DNA of 64,000 bases from Nocardioides sp. Iso805N (lineage in GTDB: Bacteria; Actinomycetota; Actinomycetes; Propionibacteriales; Nocardioidaceae), in NCBI RefSeq assembly GCF_000364605.1, contig NZ_KB822575.1, forward strand, positions 110,237-174,236, written 5' to 3'. How positions within the stretch are numbered: position 1 is the stretch's first letter; each line of letters begins with the position of its first letter. Below, piece by piece: positions 54,616 to 64,000 of the stretch. The notes below the pieces were generated by a model. That model had not been told where the DNA came from. It did not search any database and saw only the letters and a program-made list of their open reading frames with translations. A program made the translations under genes and the position numbers.

Positions 54616-55308
54616 TCAGGCCTCCTCGGCAGAAGTCTCGTCAGCCGCGGCAGCCTTGGCCGGAGCCTTCTTGGCGGCCGTCTTCTTGGCAGCGGTCTTC
54701 TTCGCCGGGGCGACCGTCACCTCAGCGCCGGTGAAGGCGGAGTAGGCGGCGGTGGAGAAGACCACGTCGTCGGCGGCCAGCACGTCGTAGGTGTTGAGCT
54801 GGTCGGCAGCGACGATGTGCACCTCAGGCAGGTTGCGCAGCGACAGCCAGGCGGCCGACTCGACGCGGTCCAGGACCACGAGGAACTTCGTGCGCTCGGT
54901 CAGCCCGGCCAGGCCCGCGGCAGCGGCCTTGGTCGACGGCTTGTCGAGCGCGAAGTCCACGACGTGGACGCGACCGCTCTGGGCCCGGTCGGAGAGGGCA
55001 CCGCGCAGGGCGGCGGCCTTCATCTTCTTGGGGGTGCGCTGGCTGTAGTCGCGCGGCTGCGGGCCGTGAACGACGCCACCGCCGCGGTGCTCCGGAGCGC
55101 GGACCGAGCCCTGACGGCTGCGGCCGGTGCCCTTCTGCTTGAACGGCTTGACACCCGAACCGGAGACCTCGCCGCGGTTCTTGGTCTTGTGCGTGCCCTG
55201 GCGAGCAGCAGCCTGCTGGGCGACGACGACCTGGTGGATCAGCGGAACGTTGACGGCAACGTCGAAGATCTCGGCGGGCAGGTCGACCTTGACAGTGTTC
55301 AGAGCCAT
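54616..55308 (-). CDS. rplD: 50S ribosomal protein L4
   Basis: 230 residues. L4 core with [20 protein letters not shown] and [21 protein letters not shown] (tunnel loop). Residues about 200-230 are a Lys/Ala-rich tail ([19 protein letters not shown]) ending in Glu/Ala. In E. coli L4 represses the S10 operon through its leader; the long leader here makes that worth testing. Confidence 0.98.
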   Translation of the reverse strand: MALNTVKVDLPAEIFDVAVNVPLIHQVVVAQQAAARQGTHKTKNRGEVSGSGVKPFKQKGTGRSRQGSVRAPEHRGGGVVHGPQPRDYSQRTPKKMKAAALRGALSDRAQSGRVHVVDFALDKPSTKAAAAGLAGLTERTKFLVVLDRVESAAWLSLRNLPEVHIVAADQLNTYDVLAADDVVFSTAAYSAFTGAEVTVAPAKKTAAKKTAAKKAPAKAAAADETSAEEA

Positions 55309-55310
55309 GA

Positions 55311-55967
55311 TCAGGCCTCCGTCTTCTTCGCGGCCGAGCGGAGGACCACAAGACCACCCTTGGGGCCGGGGACGGCGCCCTTGAGGAGGATGAGGCCCTT
55401 CTCGGTGTCGACGGCGTGCACGGTCAGGTTCTGGGTGGTGACGGTGTCAGTACCCATCTGGCCGGCCATGCGGACGCCCTTGAACACGCGACCCGGGGTG
55501 GCGCAGGCGCCAATCGAACCCGGCTTGCGGTGGTTGCGGTGGGCGCCGTGCGACGCCGAGACACCATGGAAGCCGTGACGCTTCATCGTGCCGGCGAAGC
55601 CCTTGCCCTTGCTGGTGCCGGTGACGTCGATCTCCTGGCCCGCAGCGAACGTGTCGACCGCGAGCTCCTGGCCCACGGTGTACGACGAAGCGTCGGCGGT
55701 GCGGATCTCGACGACATGGCGACGCGGGGTGGTGCCGGCCTTGGCGAACTGCCCGGCCTGCGGCTTGTTCACCTTGCGGCCCTCGATCTCGCCGTACCCG
55801 ACCTGGACGGCGTTGTAGCCGTCGGTCTCGGGCGTGCGGATCTGGGTGACCACGTTGGTGCCCGCGGCGATCACGGTGACAGGGACGACGCGGTTGTTCT
55901 CGTCCCAGAGCTGGGTCATGCCGAGCTTGGTGCCCAGCAGCCCCTTCACGTTGCGTTCGATCGTCAT
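55311..55967 (-). CDS. rplC: 50S ribosomal protein L3
   Basis: 218 residues. [39 protein letters not shown] and [20 protein letters not shown] are L3 landmarks. One of the first proteins in 50S assembly. 11 bp after rpsJ. Confidence 0.98.
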   Translation of the reverse strand: MTIERNVKGLLGTKLGMTQLWDENNRVVPVTVIAAGTNVVTQIRTPETDGYNAVQVGYGEIEGRKVNKPQAGQFAKAGTTPRRHVVEIRTADASSYTVGQELAVDTFAAGQEIDVTGTSKGKGFAGTMKRHGFHGVSASHGAHRNHRKPGSIGACATPGRVFKGVRMAGQMGTDTVTTQNLTVHAVDTEKGLILLKGAVPGPKGGLVVLRSAAKKTEA

Positions 55968-55978
55968 GTCAGTGGACC

Positions 55979-56287
55979 TCAGAGCTTGATCTCGATGTCG
56001 ACACCGGCCGGCAGGTCAAGCCGCATGAGCGAGTCGACGGTCTTCGGGGTGGGGTCGATGATGTCGATGAGGCGCTTGTGGGTGCGCATCTCAAAGTGCT
56101 CGCGGGAGTCCTTGTACTTGTGGGGCGAGCGGATGACGCAGTACACGTTCTTCTCGGTCGGCAGCGGCACCGGGCCGGCGACCTTGGCACCCGTGCGGGT
56201 GACCGTGTCCACGATCTTGCGCGCCGAGGTGTCGATCACCTCGTGGTCATAGGCCTTGAGCCTGATGCGGATCTTCTGTCCCGCCAT
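55979..56287 (-). CDS. rpsJ: 30S ribosomal protein S10
   Basis: 102 residues: [20 protein letters not shown] start, [19 protein letters not shown] and [13 protein letters not shown]. Head protein of the 30S subunit, also part of NusB-S10 antitermination. First gene of the S10 operon, behind a leader of about 350 nt. Confidence 0.98.
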   Translation of the reverse strand: MAGQKIRIRLKAYDHEVIDTSARKIVDTVTRTGAKVAGPVPLPTEKNVYCVIRSPHKYKDSREHFEMRTHKRLIDIIDPTPKTVDSLMRLDLPAGVDIEIKL

Positions 56288-56406
56288 CTGTCTCTCTCGT
56301 CCTTCTCGTCTGCGTTGCCGCGTGCGTACTCAGGACGTCCTCGGGGTTGAGTCGGTCCAGCCCAGCTACTCGCCGCCCCGCAGACCTTCGACCCCCGAGG
56401 TCGGGT

Positions 56407-56438
56407 GTGTCGCATTAAGAGCTAGCGCTCTGCGACAC
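56407..56438 (-). promoter_or_regulatory. Leader hairpin upstream of rpsJ
   Basis: GTGTCGC pairs with GCGACAC and, after a 4-nt bulge (ATTA), AGAGC pairs with GCTCT around the loop TAGC. It lies about 120 nt before the rpsJ start in the untranslated leader. A second hairpin, CCCGACG-GTT-CGTCGGG, is at 56484-56500. Possible site of r-protein feedback. Confidence 0.5.
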
Positions 56439-56640
56439 TGGCCCCTTGACCAGGATCTCCACTCTGCGGTTGTTTCGGCAGCTCCCGACGGTTCGTCGGG
56501 TGCGAATCGGGCCTCCCGGTGCGGCGCGGACACAACTGATCACCGACCGACACCCCAGGCCCACAAGAGGCCCTGTTGGGGAGACGCGATTCAGTAATCA
56601 AGATGTGCCGCACCCCGGCAGCCCGCCGGAGCAACTAGAG

Positions 56641-56670
56641 AATCTTGGCAGACGACGGGCCTGAGACCAA
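56641..56670 (-). promoter_or_regulatory. Putative promoter of the S10 operon
   Basis: Minus-strand TTGGTC (56665-56670) and AAGATT (56641-56646), 18 bp apart, are the best sigma-70-like pair found by eye upstream of rpsJ. The start would give a ~345-nt leader. Confidence 0.35.
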
Positions 56671-56699
56671 ATTCGGCCGAACGTCCTTGGCTCAAGCAC

Positions 56700-56730
56700 T
56701 TGTGGGAGCGCTCCCAAACTGATGTGATAC
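56700..56730 (+). promoter_or_regulatory. Putative promoter of the sugar-uptake operon
   Basis: TTGTGG (56700-56705) and TGATAC (56725-56730) are spaced 19 bp apart. The CebR-type operator fills most of the spacer, a placement expected for steric repression. Confidence 0.4.
56703..56716. promoter_or_regulatory. CebR-type operator 1
   Basis: TGGGAGCGCTCCCA, a perfect 14-bp palindrome. It is identical to the published binding site of CebR, the LacI-family repressor of cellobiose/cellotriose uptake in Streptomyces. It lies about 150 bp before the binding-protein gene. Confidence 0.9.
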
Positions 56731-56867
56731 GCGTTACGCAACCGTTACGGCTGAGGCTCGCCTGAGTCTTGACCAAGAGGAACCTGAACGATTGCATCTG
56801 GATGTACGGAGCGGACACAGGTCGGCCCTACCGACCGCTGCTCTCAACGATGAGAGGAAGTAAGCAG

Positions 56868-58253
56868 ATGCGTGCACGCAAGACGCGTCGTGGTGCGGCG
56901 GTCGCTGCCGTCGTGGCGAGCGCAGCGCTCGTTCTCGCCGGCTGTGCCAGCTCGGACGACGACAGCTCGAAGGTCTCCGGCACCTGGCCGGGCGCGAAGC
57001 TGTCCGAGTGCTCCGGCCTCAGCCAGCTCTCGCAGTACGGCGACCTGACGGGGAAGACGATCGAGGCATACACCTCGATCACCGCGCCCGAGGGTGACGC
57101 CCAGGTCCGCTCCTACGCACTGTTCGAGAAGTGCACCGGCGCCAAGATCAAGTACAACGCCAACAAGGACTTCGAGAAGAACGTCCTCGTACGTGCCCAG
57201 GGCAACGACCTGCCCGACGTCGCCTACGTGCCGCAGCCGGGCCTGCTCAAGCAGCTCGTCGACACCGGCACCGTGGTCAAGCCGCCGAAGGACGTCGAGA
57301 CCAACGTCGACAAGTTCTGGAGCACCGACTGGAAGAACTACGGCACGGTCGACGGCACGTTCTACGCCGCCCCGCTGGGTGCGAACGTGAAGTCCTTCGT
57401 CTGGTACTCCCCCTCCATGTTCCAGAAGAACGGCTGGAAGATCCCCACCACGTGGGCCGACATGATGACGCTGACCGCCCAGATCCAGAAGTCCGGTACG
57501 ACGCCGTGGTGCGCGGGCTTCGAGTCCGGCGACGCCTCCGGCTGGCCGGGTACCGACTGGCTCGAGGAGGTCATGCTCCGGACCGCCGGACCGGACGTCT
57601 ACGACCAGTGGGTCGCGCACAAGATCCCGTTCAACGACCCGCAGGTCTCCAAGGCCCTCGACCAGGTCGGCGAGATCCTCAAGAATCCCAAGTACGTCAA
57701 CGGCGGGATCGGTGACGTGAAGTCGATCGCCGGTACGGCGTTCGGCGACGCGGGCCTGCCGATCCTCAAGAACAAGTGCGCGATGATGCAGATGGCCGGT
57801 TTCTACGCCGCCAACTGGCCCAAGGGCACCAAGGTCGGCCCCGACGGCGACGTCTACGCGTTCTATGAGCCCACCGTCGACCCGTCGAAGGGCTCGCCCG
57901 TCGAGGGTGGCGGCGAGTTCGTGGTCGCCTTCAACCACAACCCGGCGACCGAGGCCTTCCAGACCTACCTGTCGACCGACGTCTGGGCGAACGAGAAGGC
58001 CAAGGCCACGCCCGACGGCGGCTGGGTCAGCGCGAACAAGGGCTTGGACGTCACCAACCTGACCAGCCCGATCGACCAGCTGTCCGCCAAGACGCTGGCC
58101 GACCCCAAGGCGGTGTTCCGCTTCGACGCCTCCGACTCGATGCCCGGCGCCGTCGGCTCGGGCACCTTCTGGAAGGAGATGATCAACTGGATCTCCGGCC
58201 AGTCGACGAAGGACACCCTCGACAACATCGAGGCGTCCTGGCCGTCCTCGTGA
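56868..58253 (+). CDS. Sugar ABC transporter substrate-binding lipoprotein (CebE-like)
   Basis: 461 residues from the ATG at 56868, with GAGGAAG upstream. Basic lipoprotein signal with lipobox LAGC, Cys26 being the lipidated residue. The mature part is a family 1 (MalE-like) binding protein: DLPDVAYVPQPGLLKQLVD, FYAAPLGANVKSFVWYSP, WCAGFESGDASGWPGTDW. The operator matches CebR, so cellobiose or cello-oligosaccharides are the likely ligands, though alpha-glucoside binding proteins are close relatives. An earlier in-frame ATG at 56769 would break the lipoprotein signal. Confidence 0.88.
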   Translation: MRARKTRRGAAVAAVVASAALVLAGCASSDDDSSKVSGTWPGAKLSECSGLSQLSQYGDLTGKTIEAYTSITAPEGDAQVRSYALFEKCTGAKIKYNANKDFEKNVLVRAQGNDLPDVAYVPQPGLLKQLVDTGTVVKPPKDVETNVDKFWSTDWKNYGTVDGTFYAAPLGANVKSFVWYSPSMFQKNGWKIPTTWADMMTLTAQIQKSGTTPWCAGFESGDASGWPGTDWLEEVMLRTAGPDVYDQWVAHKIPFNDPQVSKALDQVGEILKNPKYVNGGIGDVKSIAGTAFGDAGLPILKNKCAMMQMAGFYAANWPKGTKVGPDGDVYAFYEPTVDPSKGSPVEGGGEFVVAFNHNPATEAFQTYLSTDVWANEKAKATPDGGWVSANKGLDVTNLTSPIDQLSAKTLADPKAVFRFDASDSMPGAVGSGTFWKEMINWISGQSTKDTLDNIEASWPSS

Positions 58254-58286
58254 TCGCAGCCATGCAGCACTGAGCATCTGCGCAAC

Positions 58287-58322
58287 AGGCCGGGTCGTGC
58301 GGTTCGCCGCACGACCCGGCCT
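58287..58322 (+). promoter_or_regulatory. UUCG hairpin between binding-protein and permease genes
   Basis: Perfect 16-bp stem (58287-58302 with 58307-58322) closed by a TTCG tetraloop, 33 bp after the binding-protein stop and 35 bp before the first permease. It would protect the upstream mRNA or stop part of the transcripts, giving more binding protein than permease. Confidence 0.8.
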
Positions 58323-58357
58323 CCCGCCGTCTTCCTCCCGAATCCACCAGGAGTGCC

Positions 58358-59314
58358 ATGTCCACAGGCGAGAAGCTCCTCCAGATGGTCATCGCCATCG
58401 TGCTCTTCTTCGCAGTCGTCTCCGTGATCCTGCTGCTGACCCAGCGTCTGCGCTCACGCCGAGGCGAGCTCGTCCAGTCGGCAGCGTTCCTGCTGCCGGC
58501 CGTCTTCCTCATCGCCGTCGGGCTGCTCTACCCGGCGATCAACACCATCATCTGGTCCTTCCGCGACAACCTCAGCAAGAACTGGGTCGGGCTGGACAAC
58601 TACCACGAGATCTTCGGTAGCAACGCCGAGCTCAAGGTTCTCGGTACGACCGCGCTGTGGGTGATCGTGACGCCCGTCGCCGCCACCGTGATCGGTCTGG
58701 TCTATGCCGTGCTGATCGACCGGGCCGCCTTCGAGCGGTTCGCGAAGGCACTGATCTTCCTGCCGATGGCGATCTCGCTGGTCGGCGCCTCGATCATCTG
58801 GAAGTTCGTCTACGCACCGCAGATCGGCCTGCTCAACGCCGTCTCCGGCTCGCTCGGACTCGGCGGGAACCACTCCTGGTACCAGGACCTCAGCCACTCC
58901 CCCTGGAACAGCCTCTACCTGATCGCGATCATGGTCTGGGTCCAGACCGGGTTCGCGATGACGGTGCTGTCCGCCTCGATCAAGGCCATCCCGACCGACA
59001 TCGTCGAGGCCGCCCGGCTGGACGGCGTCGGCGGCTGGAAGATGTTCCGCTACATCACCGTCCCGAGCATCCGTCCGACCATCATCGTGGTGCTCACGGC
59101 CATCACGATCACCACGCTCAAGGCCTTCGACATCGTGCAGAGCATCGGCGCAGGCGGGGCCTGGCACACCAACGTGCTGGCCTACGACTTCTACATCCGG
59201 CAGTCGCAGGGCCAGAACGGCACCGCCTCGGTGCTCGCCGTACTGATCTTCATCCTGGTCAGTCCGGTCGTGATCTACAACGTCCGGCAGATGCGAAAGG
59301 CTGAGGCTCGATGA
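58358..59314 (+). CDS. Sugar ABC transporter permease 1 (CebF/MalF-like)
   Basis: 318 residues with seven or so hydrophobic helices, two of them (about 8-28 and 40-62) before the core. The cytoplasmic EAA loop reads EAARLDGVGGWKMFRYITVP (about 211-230). WSFRDNLSKNWVGLDNYHEI is typical for this permease family. Pairs with the next gene, whose ATG overlaps its stop by 4 bp. No MsiK-type ATPase gene is here; in Streptomyces that ATPase is encoded elsewhere and shared. Confidence 0.92.
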   Translation: MSTGEKLLQMVIAIVLFFAVVSVILLLTQRLRSRRGELVQSAAFLLPAVFLIAVGLLYPAINTIIWSFRDNLSKNWVGLDNYHEIFGSNAELKVLGTTALWVIVTPVAATVIGLVYAVLIDRAAFERFAKALIFLPMAISLVGASIIWKFVYAPQIGLLNAVSGSLGLGGNHSWYQDLSHSPWNSLYLIAIMVWVQTGFAMTVLSASIKAIPTDIVEAARLDGVGGWKMFRYITVPSIRPTIIVVLTAITITTLKAFDIVQSIGAGGAWHTNVLAYDFYIRQSQGQNGTASVLAVLIFILVSPVVIYNVRQMRKAEAR

Positions 59315-60246
59315 CGACAGTCGTACCCGAAGGAGCGATGGCCGCCGCGCCGGTCATCTCCGCCCCCAAGGCCGCCAAGCACGCGCTGACCTCACCGTGG
59401 GCCTCGCTGGCCGCGGTCGTGCTCGCGATCGTGTGGACGGTGCCGACGGCCGGCCTGCTGATCTCCTCGTTCCGACCCGAGACCGACGTGAAGACGACCG
59501 GCTGGTGGCACGTGTTCACCAGCCCGAGCTTCACCCTCGACAACTACCGTCAGGTGCTGTCGTCGGGCTCGCAGACGAACCTGACCGGCAACCTGGTCAA
59601 CACCATCGTCATCACGCTGCCCGCGGTGATCATCCCGATCTTCCTGGCCACGATGGCGGCGTACGCGTTCGCCTGGATGAAGTTCCCCGCCAAGAACCTC
59701 CTGTTCGTGCTGGTCTTCGCCCTGCAGATCGTGCCGATCCAGGTCTGCCTGATCCCACTGCTGAAGCTCTACAACAAGCCGCCGTTCCACCTGATGCCGA
59801 TCCACGGTGGCGAGAACCCGCCCGCTGGCGGTCTCTACTCGGTGTGGCTCTCGCACACGATCTTCGCGCTGCCGCTGGCGATCTTCCTGTTGCACAACTT
59901 CATGCGGGAGATCCCCGGCGAGCTGATCGAGTCGGCCCGCGTCGACGGAGCCGGTCACGTCCAGATCTTCTCCCGGATCATGCTGCCGCTGATGATGCCC
60001 GCGATCGCGGCGTTCGGGGTGCTGCAGTTCCTGTGGGTGTGGAACGACCTGCTCGTGGCGATGATCTTCGGGCAGTCGACGCCACCGCTGACCAAGGCGC
60101 TGACCGACCTGACCGGTACCCGCGGCCAGGACTGGCCGCTGCTGACGGCCGGTGCCTTCGTGTCGATGGTGATCCCGCTGATCGTGTTCATCGCCATGCA
60201 GCGCTTCTTCGTCCGCGGCCTGCTCGCCGGCAGCGTCAAGGGCTGA
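59311..60246 (+). CDS. Sugar ABC transporter permease 2 (CebG/MalG-like)
   Basis: 311 residues, six hydrophobic helices. EAA loop ESARVDGAGHVQIFSRIMLP (about 210-229). A loop after helix 4 (YNKPPFHLMPIHGGENPPAG) is longer than in many homologues. Completes the membrane channel with the preceding gene. It is the last gene of the operon, followed by a strong terminator. Confidence 0.92.
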   Translation: MTTVVPEGAMAAAPVISAPKAAKHALTSPWASLAAVVLAIVWTVPTAGLLISSFRPETDVKTTGWWHVFTSPSFTLDNYRQVLSSGSQTNLTGNLVNTIVITLPAVIIPIFLATMAAYAFAWMKFPAKNLLFVLVFALQIVPIQVCLIPLLKLYNKPPFHLMPIHGGENPPAGGLYSVWLSHTIFALPLAIFLLHNFMREIPGELIESARVDGAGHVQIFSRIMLPLMMPAIAAFGVLQFLWVWNDLLVAMIFGQSTPPLTKALTDLTGTRGQDWPLLTAGAFVSMVIPLIVFIAMQRFFVRGLLAGSVKG

Positions 60247-60304
60247 CGCGCGAGCCCGCGGCGAAGGAGCCGGCCGAGGAGCCAGGCCACACCCTGCGAC
60301 ACAA

Positions 60305-60342
60305 CAGGGGCCCGCCACCCAGAGAGAGGTGGCGGGCCCCTG
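60305..60342. terminator. Bidirectional terminator between permease 2 and the beta-glucosidase
   Basis: Perfect 15-bp stem (60305-60319 with 60328-60342) and 8-nt loop, midway between the two convergent genes. Confidence 0.85.
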
Positions 60343-60370
60343 CGCTTGGCGCGGTGGCAGGCAACGGAGG

Positions 60371-61756
<1,386 letters not shown>

Positions 61757-61769
61757 CGTAGCCGGAAAG

Positions 61770-61783
61770 TGGGAGCGCTCCCA
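61770..61783. promoter_or_regulatory. CebR-type operator 2
   Basis: TGGGAGCGCTCCCA again, identical to the site at 56703-56716, 14 bp before the beta-glucosidase start. Binding here would cover the promoter or the transcript start. Confidence 0.9.
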
Positions 61784-61822
61784 TAGCGGGGCGCGAGCAA
61801 TTCCGGACGGGCGCCAGGACGA

Positions 61823-62539
61823 TCAGGAGCGCGTGTAGGCCAGGTCGGTGATGACTCGGCCCTTGGCGACGCCCTTGCGTTCGAACTTCGTCTCCGGGCG
61901 CTCGGCCCAGCGCGGCACCACGCCCCCGCTCAGCGCGGGCTCGGCGTCGAGCACCTCGACCATCTGCTCGGCGTACTCGACCCAGTCGGTCGCCAGCCGC
62001 CACGTCCCGCCCGGCGCGAGCCGCGAGGCGACCAGGCGGGCGAAGGACGCGCTGACCAGCCGGCGCTTGTGGTGCCGGGCCTTGTGCCACGGGTCGGGGA
62101 AGAAGGTCCACAGCTCGCTGAGCTGCCCCGGAGCCACGGTGTGCTCGAGCACCCAGACCGCATCGACGCTGCACATCCGGACGTTGCCGATGTCGACCTT
62201 CTCCAGCCGGCGCAGGGTGTCAGCGACACCTGGCTTCCAGACCTCGATCCCGATGACGTTGTGTGCGGGCCGAGGCACGGCCGCCAGGGTCTCCCCCACA
62301 CCCGAGCCGATCTCGATGAGGAGCGGCGCCTCACGTCCGAACCGCTCGCTCCAGCTGAAACCCGGGGCGGCGACGTCCTCCTCGGGCACGACCCACTCCG
62401 CCTCGCGGGCGTCCCAGGCGCGCTGCTGGCCAGGCGTGAACCGGGCGCCTCGGCGGGTGTAGCTGACCACCTCACGCAGCGGGCGACCGTCCTCGGTGAG
62501 ACGGGCTCCGGGACGGGCGGGATCGACGATGCCAGACAT
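61823..62539 (-). CDS. trmB: tRNA (guanine-N7)-methyltransferase
   Basis: 238 residues. An N-terminal extension (1-60) precedes the SAM-binding EIGSGVGETL (about 76-85), the IGIEVWKPGV segment and the TrmB hallmark FFPDPWHKARHHKRRL (about 146-161), then FERKGVAKGRVITDL at the end. Makes m7G46 in the tRNA variable loop. Confidence 0.95.
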   Translation of the reverse strand: MSGIVDPARPGARLTEDGRPLREVVSYTRRGARFTPGQQRAWDAREAEWVVPEEDVAAPGFSWSERFGREAPLLIEIGSGVGETLAAVPRPAHNVIGIEVWKPGVADTLRRLEKVDIGNVRMCSVDAVWVLEHTVAPGQLSELWTFFPDPWHKARHHKRRLVSASFARLVASRLAPGGTWRLATDWVEYAEQMVEVLDAEPALSGGVVPRWAERPETKFERKGVAKGRVITDLAYTRS

Positions 62540-62592
62540 GTGCCCATTGTCCAGGATGTGGCCGCGATCTCCCGCCTCGGTAGCCTGGCGCG

Positions 62593-63375
62593 ATGTTCTC
62601 GGAACGTCTCACCCGTACCGCGGCAGCGACGGCCGGCCTGATGGCGCTGCCGTTGCTCGTCGCGCCCGCCTCCGCCGCGCCGATTCCCGGGCCCATCCAC
62701 GCCGGCAACACGTTCGGCTGGTACCCGGTCGCCAAGCGCTACGAGTTCGTCAGCCCGCTCGGCTCGGACTGGCAGACCCACGGCAACGTGCGCACCCAGA
62801 ACGGCATGCTGACCCTGCTCAGCGGCACGCGTGGCGACGTCACCGCCACCCTGCGGGGTGCCGGACATGCCCACGGACGCTGGGAGATCCGCTGGCGCGG
62901 ACGCCAGTACGGCCACGCACACACCTCCTACCGACTGCAGTCCGCGCTGGTCCCGGTCGCGTCGAGGGCACGCCACTGCGGCGCCCAGGACGTCACCTTC
63001 GAGGACAAGACGGCCGGCCAGAACAAGGCCGGGCTGGCGATCAACGCGCTGCCCAACCTCGCCTTCACCAAGACCGTGCGGCCGCGCGGGCAGTCGTTCA
63101 CCGGCGACCACTGGCACACCTTCGCCGTCGAGGTCACCGGCAAGCGGATCTCGTGGTTCGTCGATGCGCACGTGGTGGCGACGGAGACCCGTCCAGCGGC
63201 GCTCTCCGGCGTGCCGCTGACGGTGCGGTTCCGGCTCAAGAGCACCAAGGGCGAGCGGATGGCCCCGGCGCGGATGCAGATGGACTGGCTGCGCTACTGG
63301 ACGCTGAGCAAGCCGGACGACAAGTCCACCAAGGCGCCGCGACCACACAAGACGACGTACGACGACGCCTGCTGA
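62593..63375 (+). CDS. Secreted GH16-like (concanavalin-fold) protein, probably non-catalytic
   Basis: 260 residues. Signal peptide 1-28 (core LMALPLLVAPASA). The body resembles laminarinase-type GH16 domains: GRWEIRWRGRQYG, and the late strand HWHTFAVEVTGKRISWFVDA. At the place of the catalytic ExDxxE segment it has AQDVTFEDK, so both acid residues in register are not kept. A C-terminal Lys-rich tail ends in Cys. More likely a glycan-binding or structural secreted protein. It diverges from trmB. Confidence 0.7.
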   Translation: MFSERLTRTAAATAGLMALPLLVAPASAAPIPGPIHAGNTFGWYPVAKRYEFVSPLGSDWQTHGNVRTQNGMLTLLSGTRGDVTATLRGAGHAHGRWEIRWRGRQYGHAHTSYRLQSALVPVASRARHCGAQDVTFEDKTAGQNKAGLAINALPNLAFTKTVRPRGQSFTGDHWHTFAVEVTGKRISWFVDAHVVATETRPAALSGVPLTVRFRLKSTKGERMAPARMQMDWLRYWTLSKPDDKSTKAPRPHKTTYDDAC

Positions 63376-63400
63376 GTCCGACTCCGGCGCCGAACGACCA

Positions 63401-63431
63401 GGACCCCCGAGCCACACCGGCTCGGGGGTCC
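63401..63431 (+). terminator. Terminator of the GH16-like gene
   Basis: Perfect 13-bp stem (63401-63413 with 63419-63431), 5-nt loop, followed by the T-rich TTGCTTCTT. A classic intrinsic terminator 25 bp after the stop. Confidence 0.88.
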
Positions 63432-63465
63432 TTGCTTCTTCGCAGCCGTCAGGGCCGCGAAAGGC

Positions 63466-63517
63466 GAAGGGCGCCCGGCCGAAGCCGGACGCCCTTCAGG
63501 GTTGCGGGCTAGCCCGC
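63466..63517 (-). terminator. Hairpins after tuf
   Basis: Reading out of tuf, the palindrome GCGGGCTAGCCCGC (63504-63517) comes first, 5 bp after the stop, then a longer stem (GAAGGGCG...CGCCCTTC with an inner CCGGC/GCCGG, 63466-63497) closed by a CGAA loop. The second is the better terminator. Confidence 0.7.
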
Positions 63518-63522
63518 GAAGA

Positions 63523-64000
63523 TCACTTGTTGATCTTGGTGACGCGGCCGGCACCGACGGTGCGGCCACCCTCACGGATCGCGAAGCGAAGGCCCTCGTC
63601 CATCGCGATGGGCTGGATGAGCTCGACCGACATCTCGGTGTTGTCACCCGGCATGACCATCTCGGTGCCCTCGGGCAGGGTCACGACGCCCGTCACGTCC
63701 GTGGTACGGAAGTAGAACTGCGGGCGGTAGTTGTTGAAGAACGGCGTGTGACGGCCGCCCTCCTCCTTCGAGAGGATGTAGACCGAGGCCTCGAAGTTGG
63801 TGTGCGGGGTGGTCGTGCCCGGCTTGATCACGACCATGCCGCGCTCGACGTCCTCGCGCTTGGTGCCACGGAGGAGCAGACCGACGTTCTCGCCGGCCTG
63901 GCCCTCGTCGAGGAGCTTACGGAACATCTCGACGCCGGTGACGGTCGACTTCTGCGAGGTCTCGCGGATGCCGACGATCTCGACCTCCTCACCAACCTTG
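63523..64000 (-). CDS. tuf: Elongation factor Tu, 3' part
   Basis: The last about 158 codons are present; the gene continues past the right edge. Domain 2 and 3 sequence is unmistakable: [40 protein letters not shown], the C-terminal [21 protein letters not shown]-Tu brings aminoacyl-tRNA to the ribosome. In most actinobacteria tuf is next to rpsJ; here about 7 kb lies between. Confidence 0.99.
   Translation of the reverse strand, partial: KVGEEVEIVGIRETSQKSTVTGVEMFRKLLDEGQAGENVGLLLRGTKREDVERGMVVIKPGTTTPHTNFEASVYILSKEEGGRHTPFFNNYRPQFYFRTTDVTGVVTLPEGTEMVMPGDNTEMSVELIQPIAMDEGLRFAIREGGRTVGAGRVTKINK

Larger units (their letters stand above)
56288..56867. other. Divergent control region between rpsJ and the sugar-uptake operon
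   Basis: 580 bp without a credible gene. From left to right: the rpsJ leader with hairpins at 56407-56438 and 56484-56500, the putative rpsJ promoter (56641-56670), the sugar-operon promoter (56700-56730) with its operator, then a ~140-nt leader for the binding-protein gene with GAGAGGAAG as Shine-Dalgarno (about 56850-56858). Confidence 0.7.

Overview
The window comes from a high-GC Gram-positive actinobacterium. A Nocardioides-like member of the Nocardioidaceae fits best, but this is inferred from gene content, not from a marker search. Supporting signs are the actinobacterial tails on L17, L4 and S3, a Pls/PosA-type adenylating enzyme, a CebR-type sugar operon and many GTG starts. No tRNA, rRNA, CRISPR array, insertion sequence or prophage structural gene was seen.

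Region by region. 1-18,500 is a mixed chromosomal stretch: PH-like membrane protein, YbaB-like protein, M1 peptidase, small secreted protein, a 1,280-residue Pls/PosA-type NRPS-like enzyme, HtrA-type protease, ABC-F ATPase, FAD disulfide oxidoreductase, an ArsR-SRPBCC pair with its operator, an esterase, a cytochrome P450, an RsmC-like methyltransferase, truA and a DUF72 protein. 18,559-22,455 (minus) is the alpha ribosomal operon infA-rpmJ-rpsM-rpsK-rpsD-rpoA-rplQ. 43,696-56,287 (minus) holds the S10 and spc operons, rpsJ to rpsQ and rplN to secY-adk-map. 56,868-61,783 is a cello-oligosaccharide uptake module (binding protein, two permeases, GH1 beta-glucosidase) flanked by two identical CebR-type operators. 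The window ends with trmB, a secreted GH16-like protein and the 3' part of tuf.

The ribosomal superoperon is broken in two places. About 7 kb of sugar-uptake and other genes separate tuf from rpsJ. About 21 kb of accessory genes (22,456-43,695) lie between map and infA, which are neighbours in many actinobacteria.

The 21-kb block is the most interesting part. Nine co-directional minus-strand genes run from 41,504 to 23,743, mostly with overlapping stop and start codons: AAA+ ATPase, a DUF4157 (eCIS-core) zinc-protease-like protein, an unrecognised 1,112-residue repeat protein, two small related proteins, a 2,063-residue membrane-anchored Ig-like/FN3 protein, MoxR ATPase, DUF58 protein and a transglutaminase-like membrane protein whose catalytic Cys is replaced. 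A zinc-ribbon/FHA protein and a membrane Ser/Thr kinase diverge from the ATPase. The parts suggest an envelope-associated, phosphorylation-controlled assembly or delivery system carrying eCIS-type accessory genes without any sheath, tube or baseplate genes nearby. That function is inference.

Regulatory structure is rich: intrinsic terminators, a UUCG hairpin between the sugar-binding protein and its permeases, hairpins at the rpsQ/rplN, rplO/secY and rpsD/rpoA junctions, a long leader ahead of rpsJ, and an intergenic palindromic repeat in two variants.
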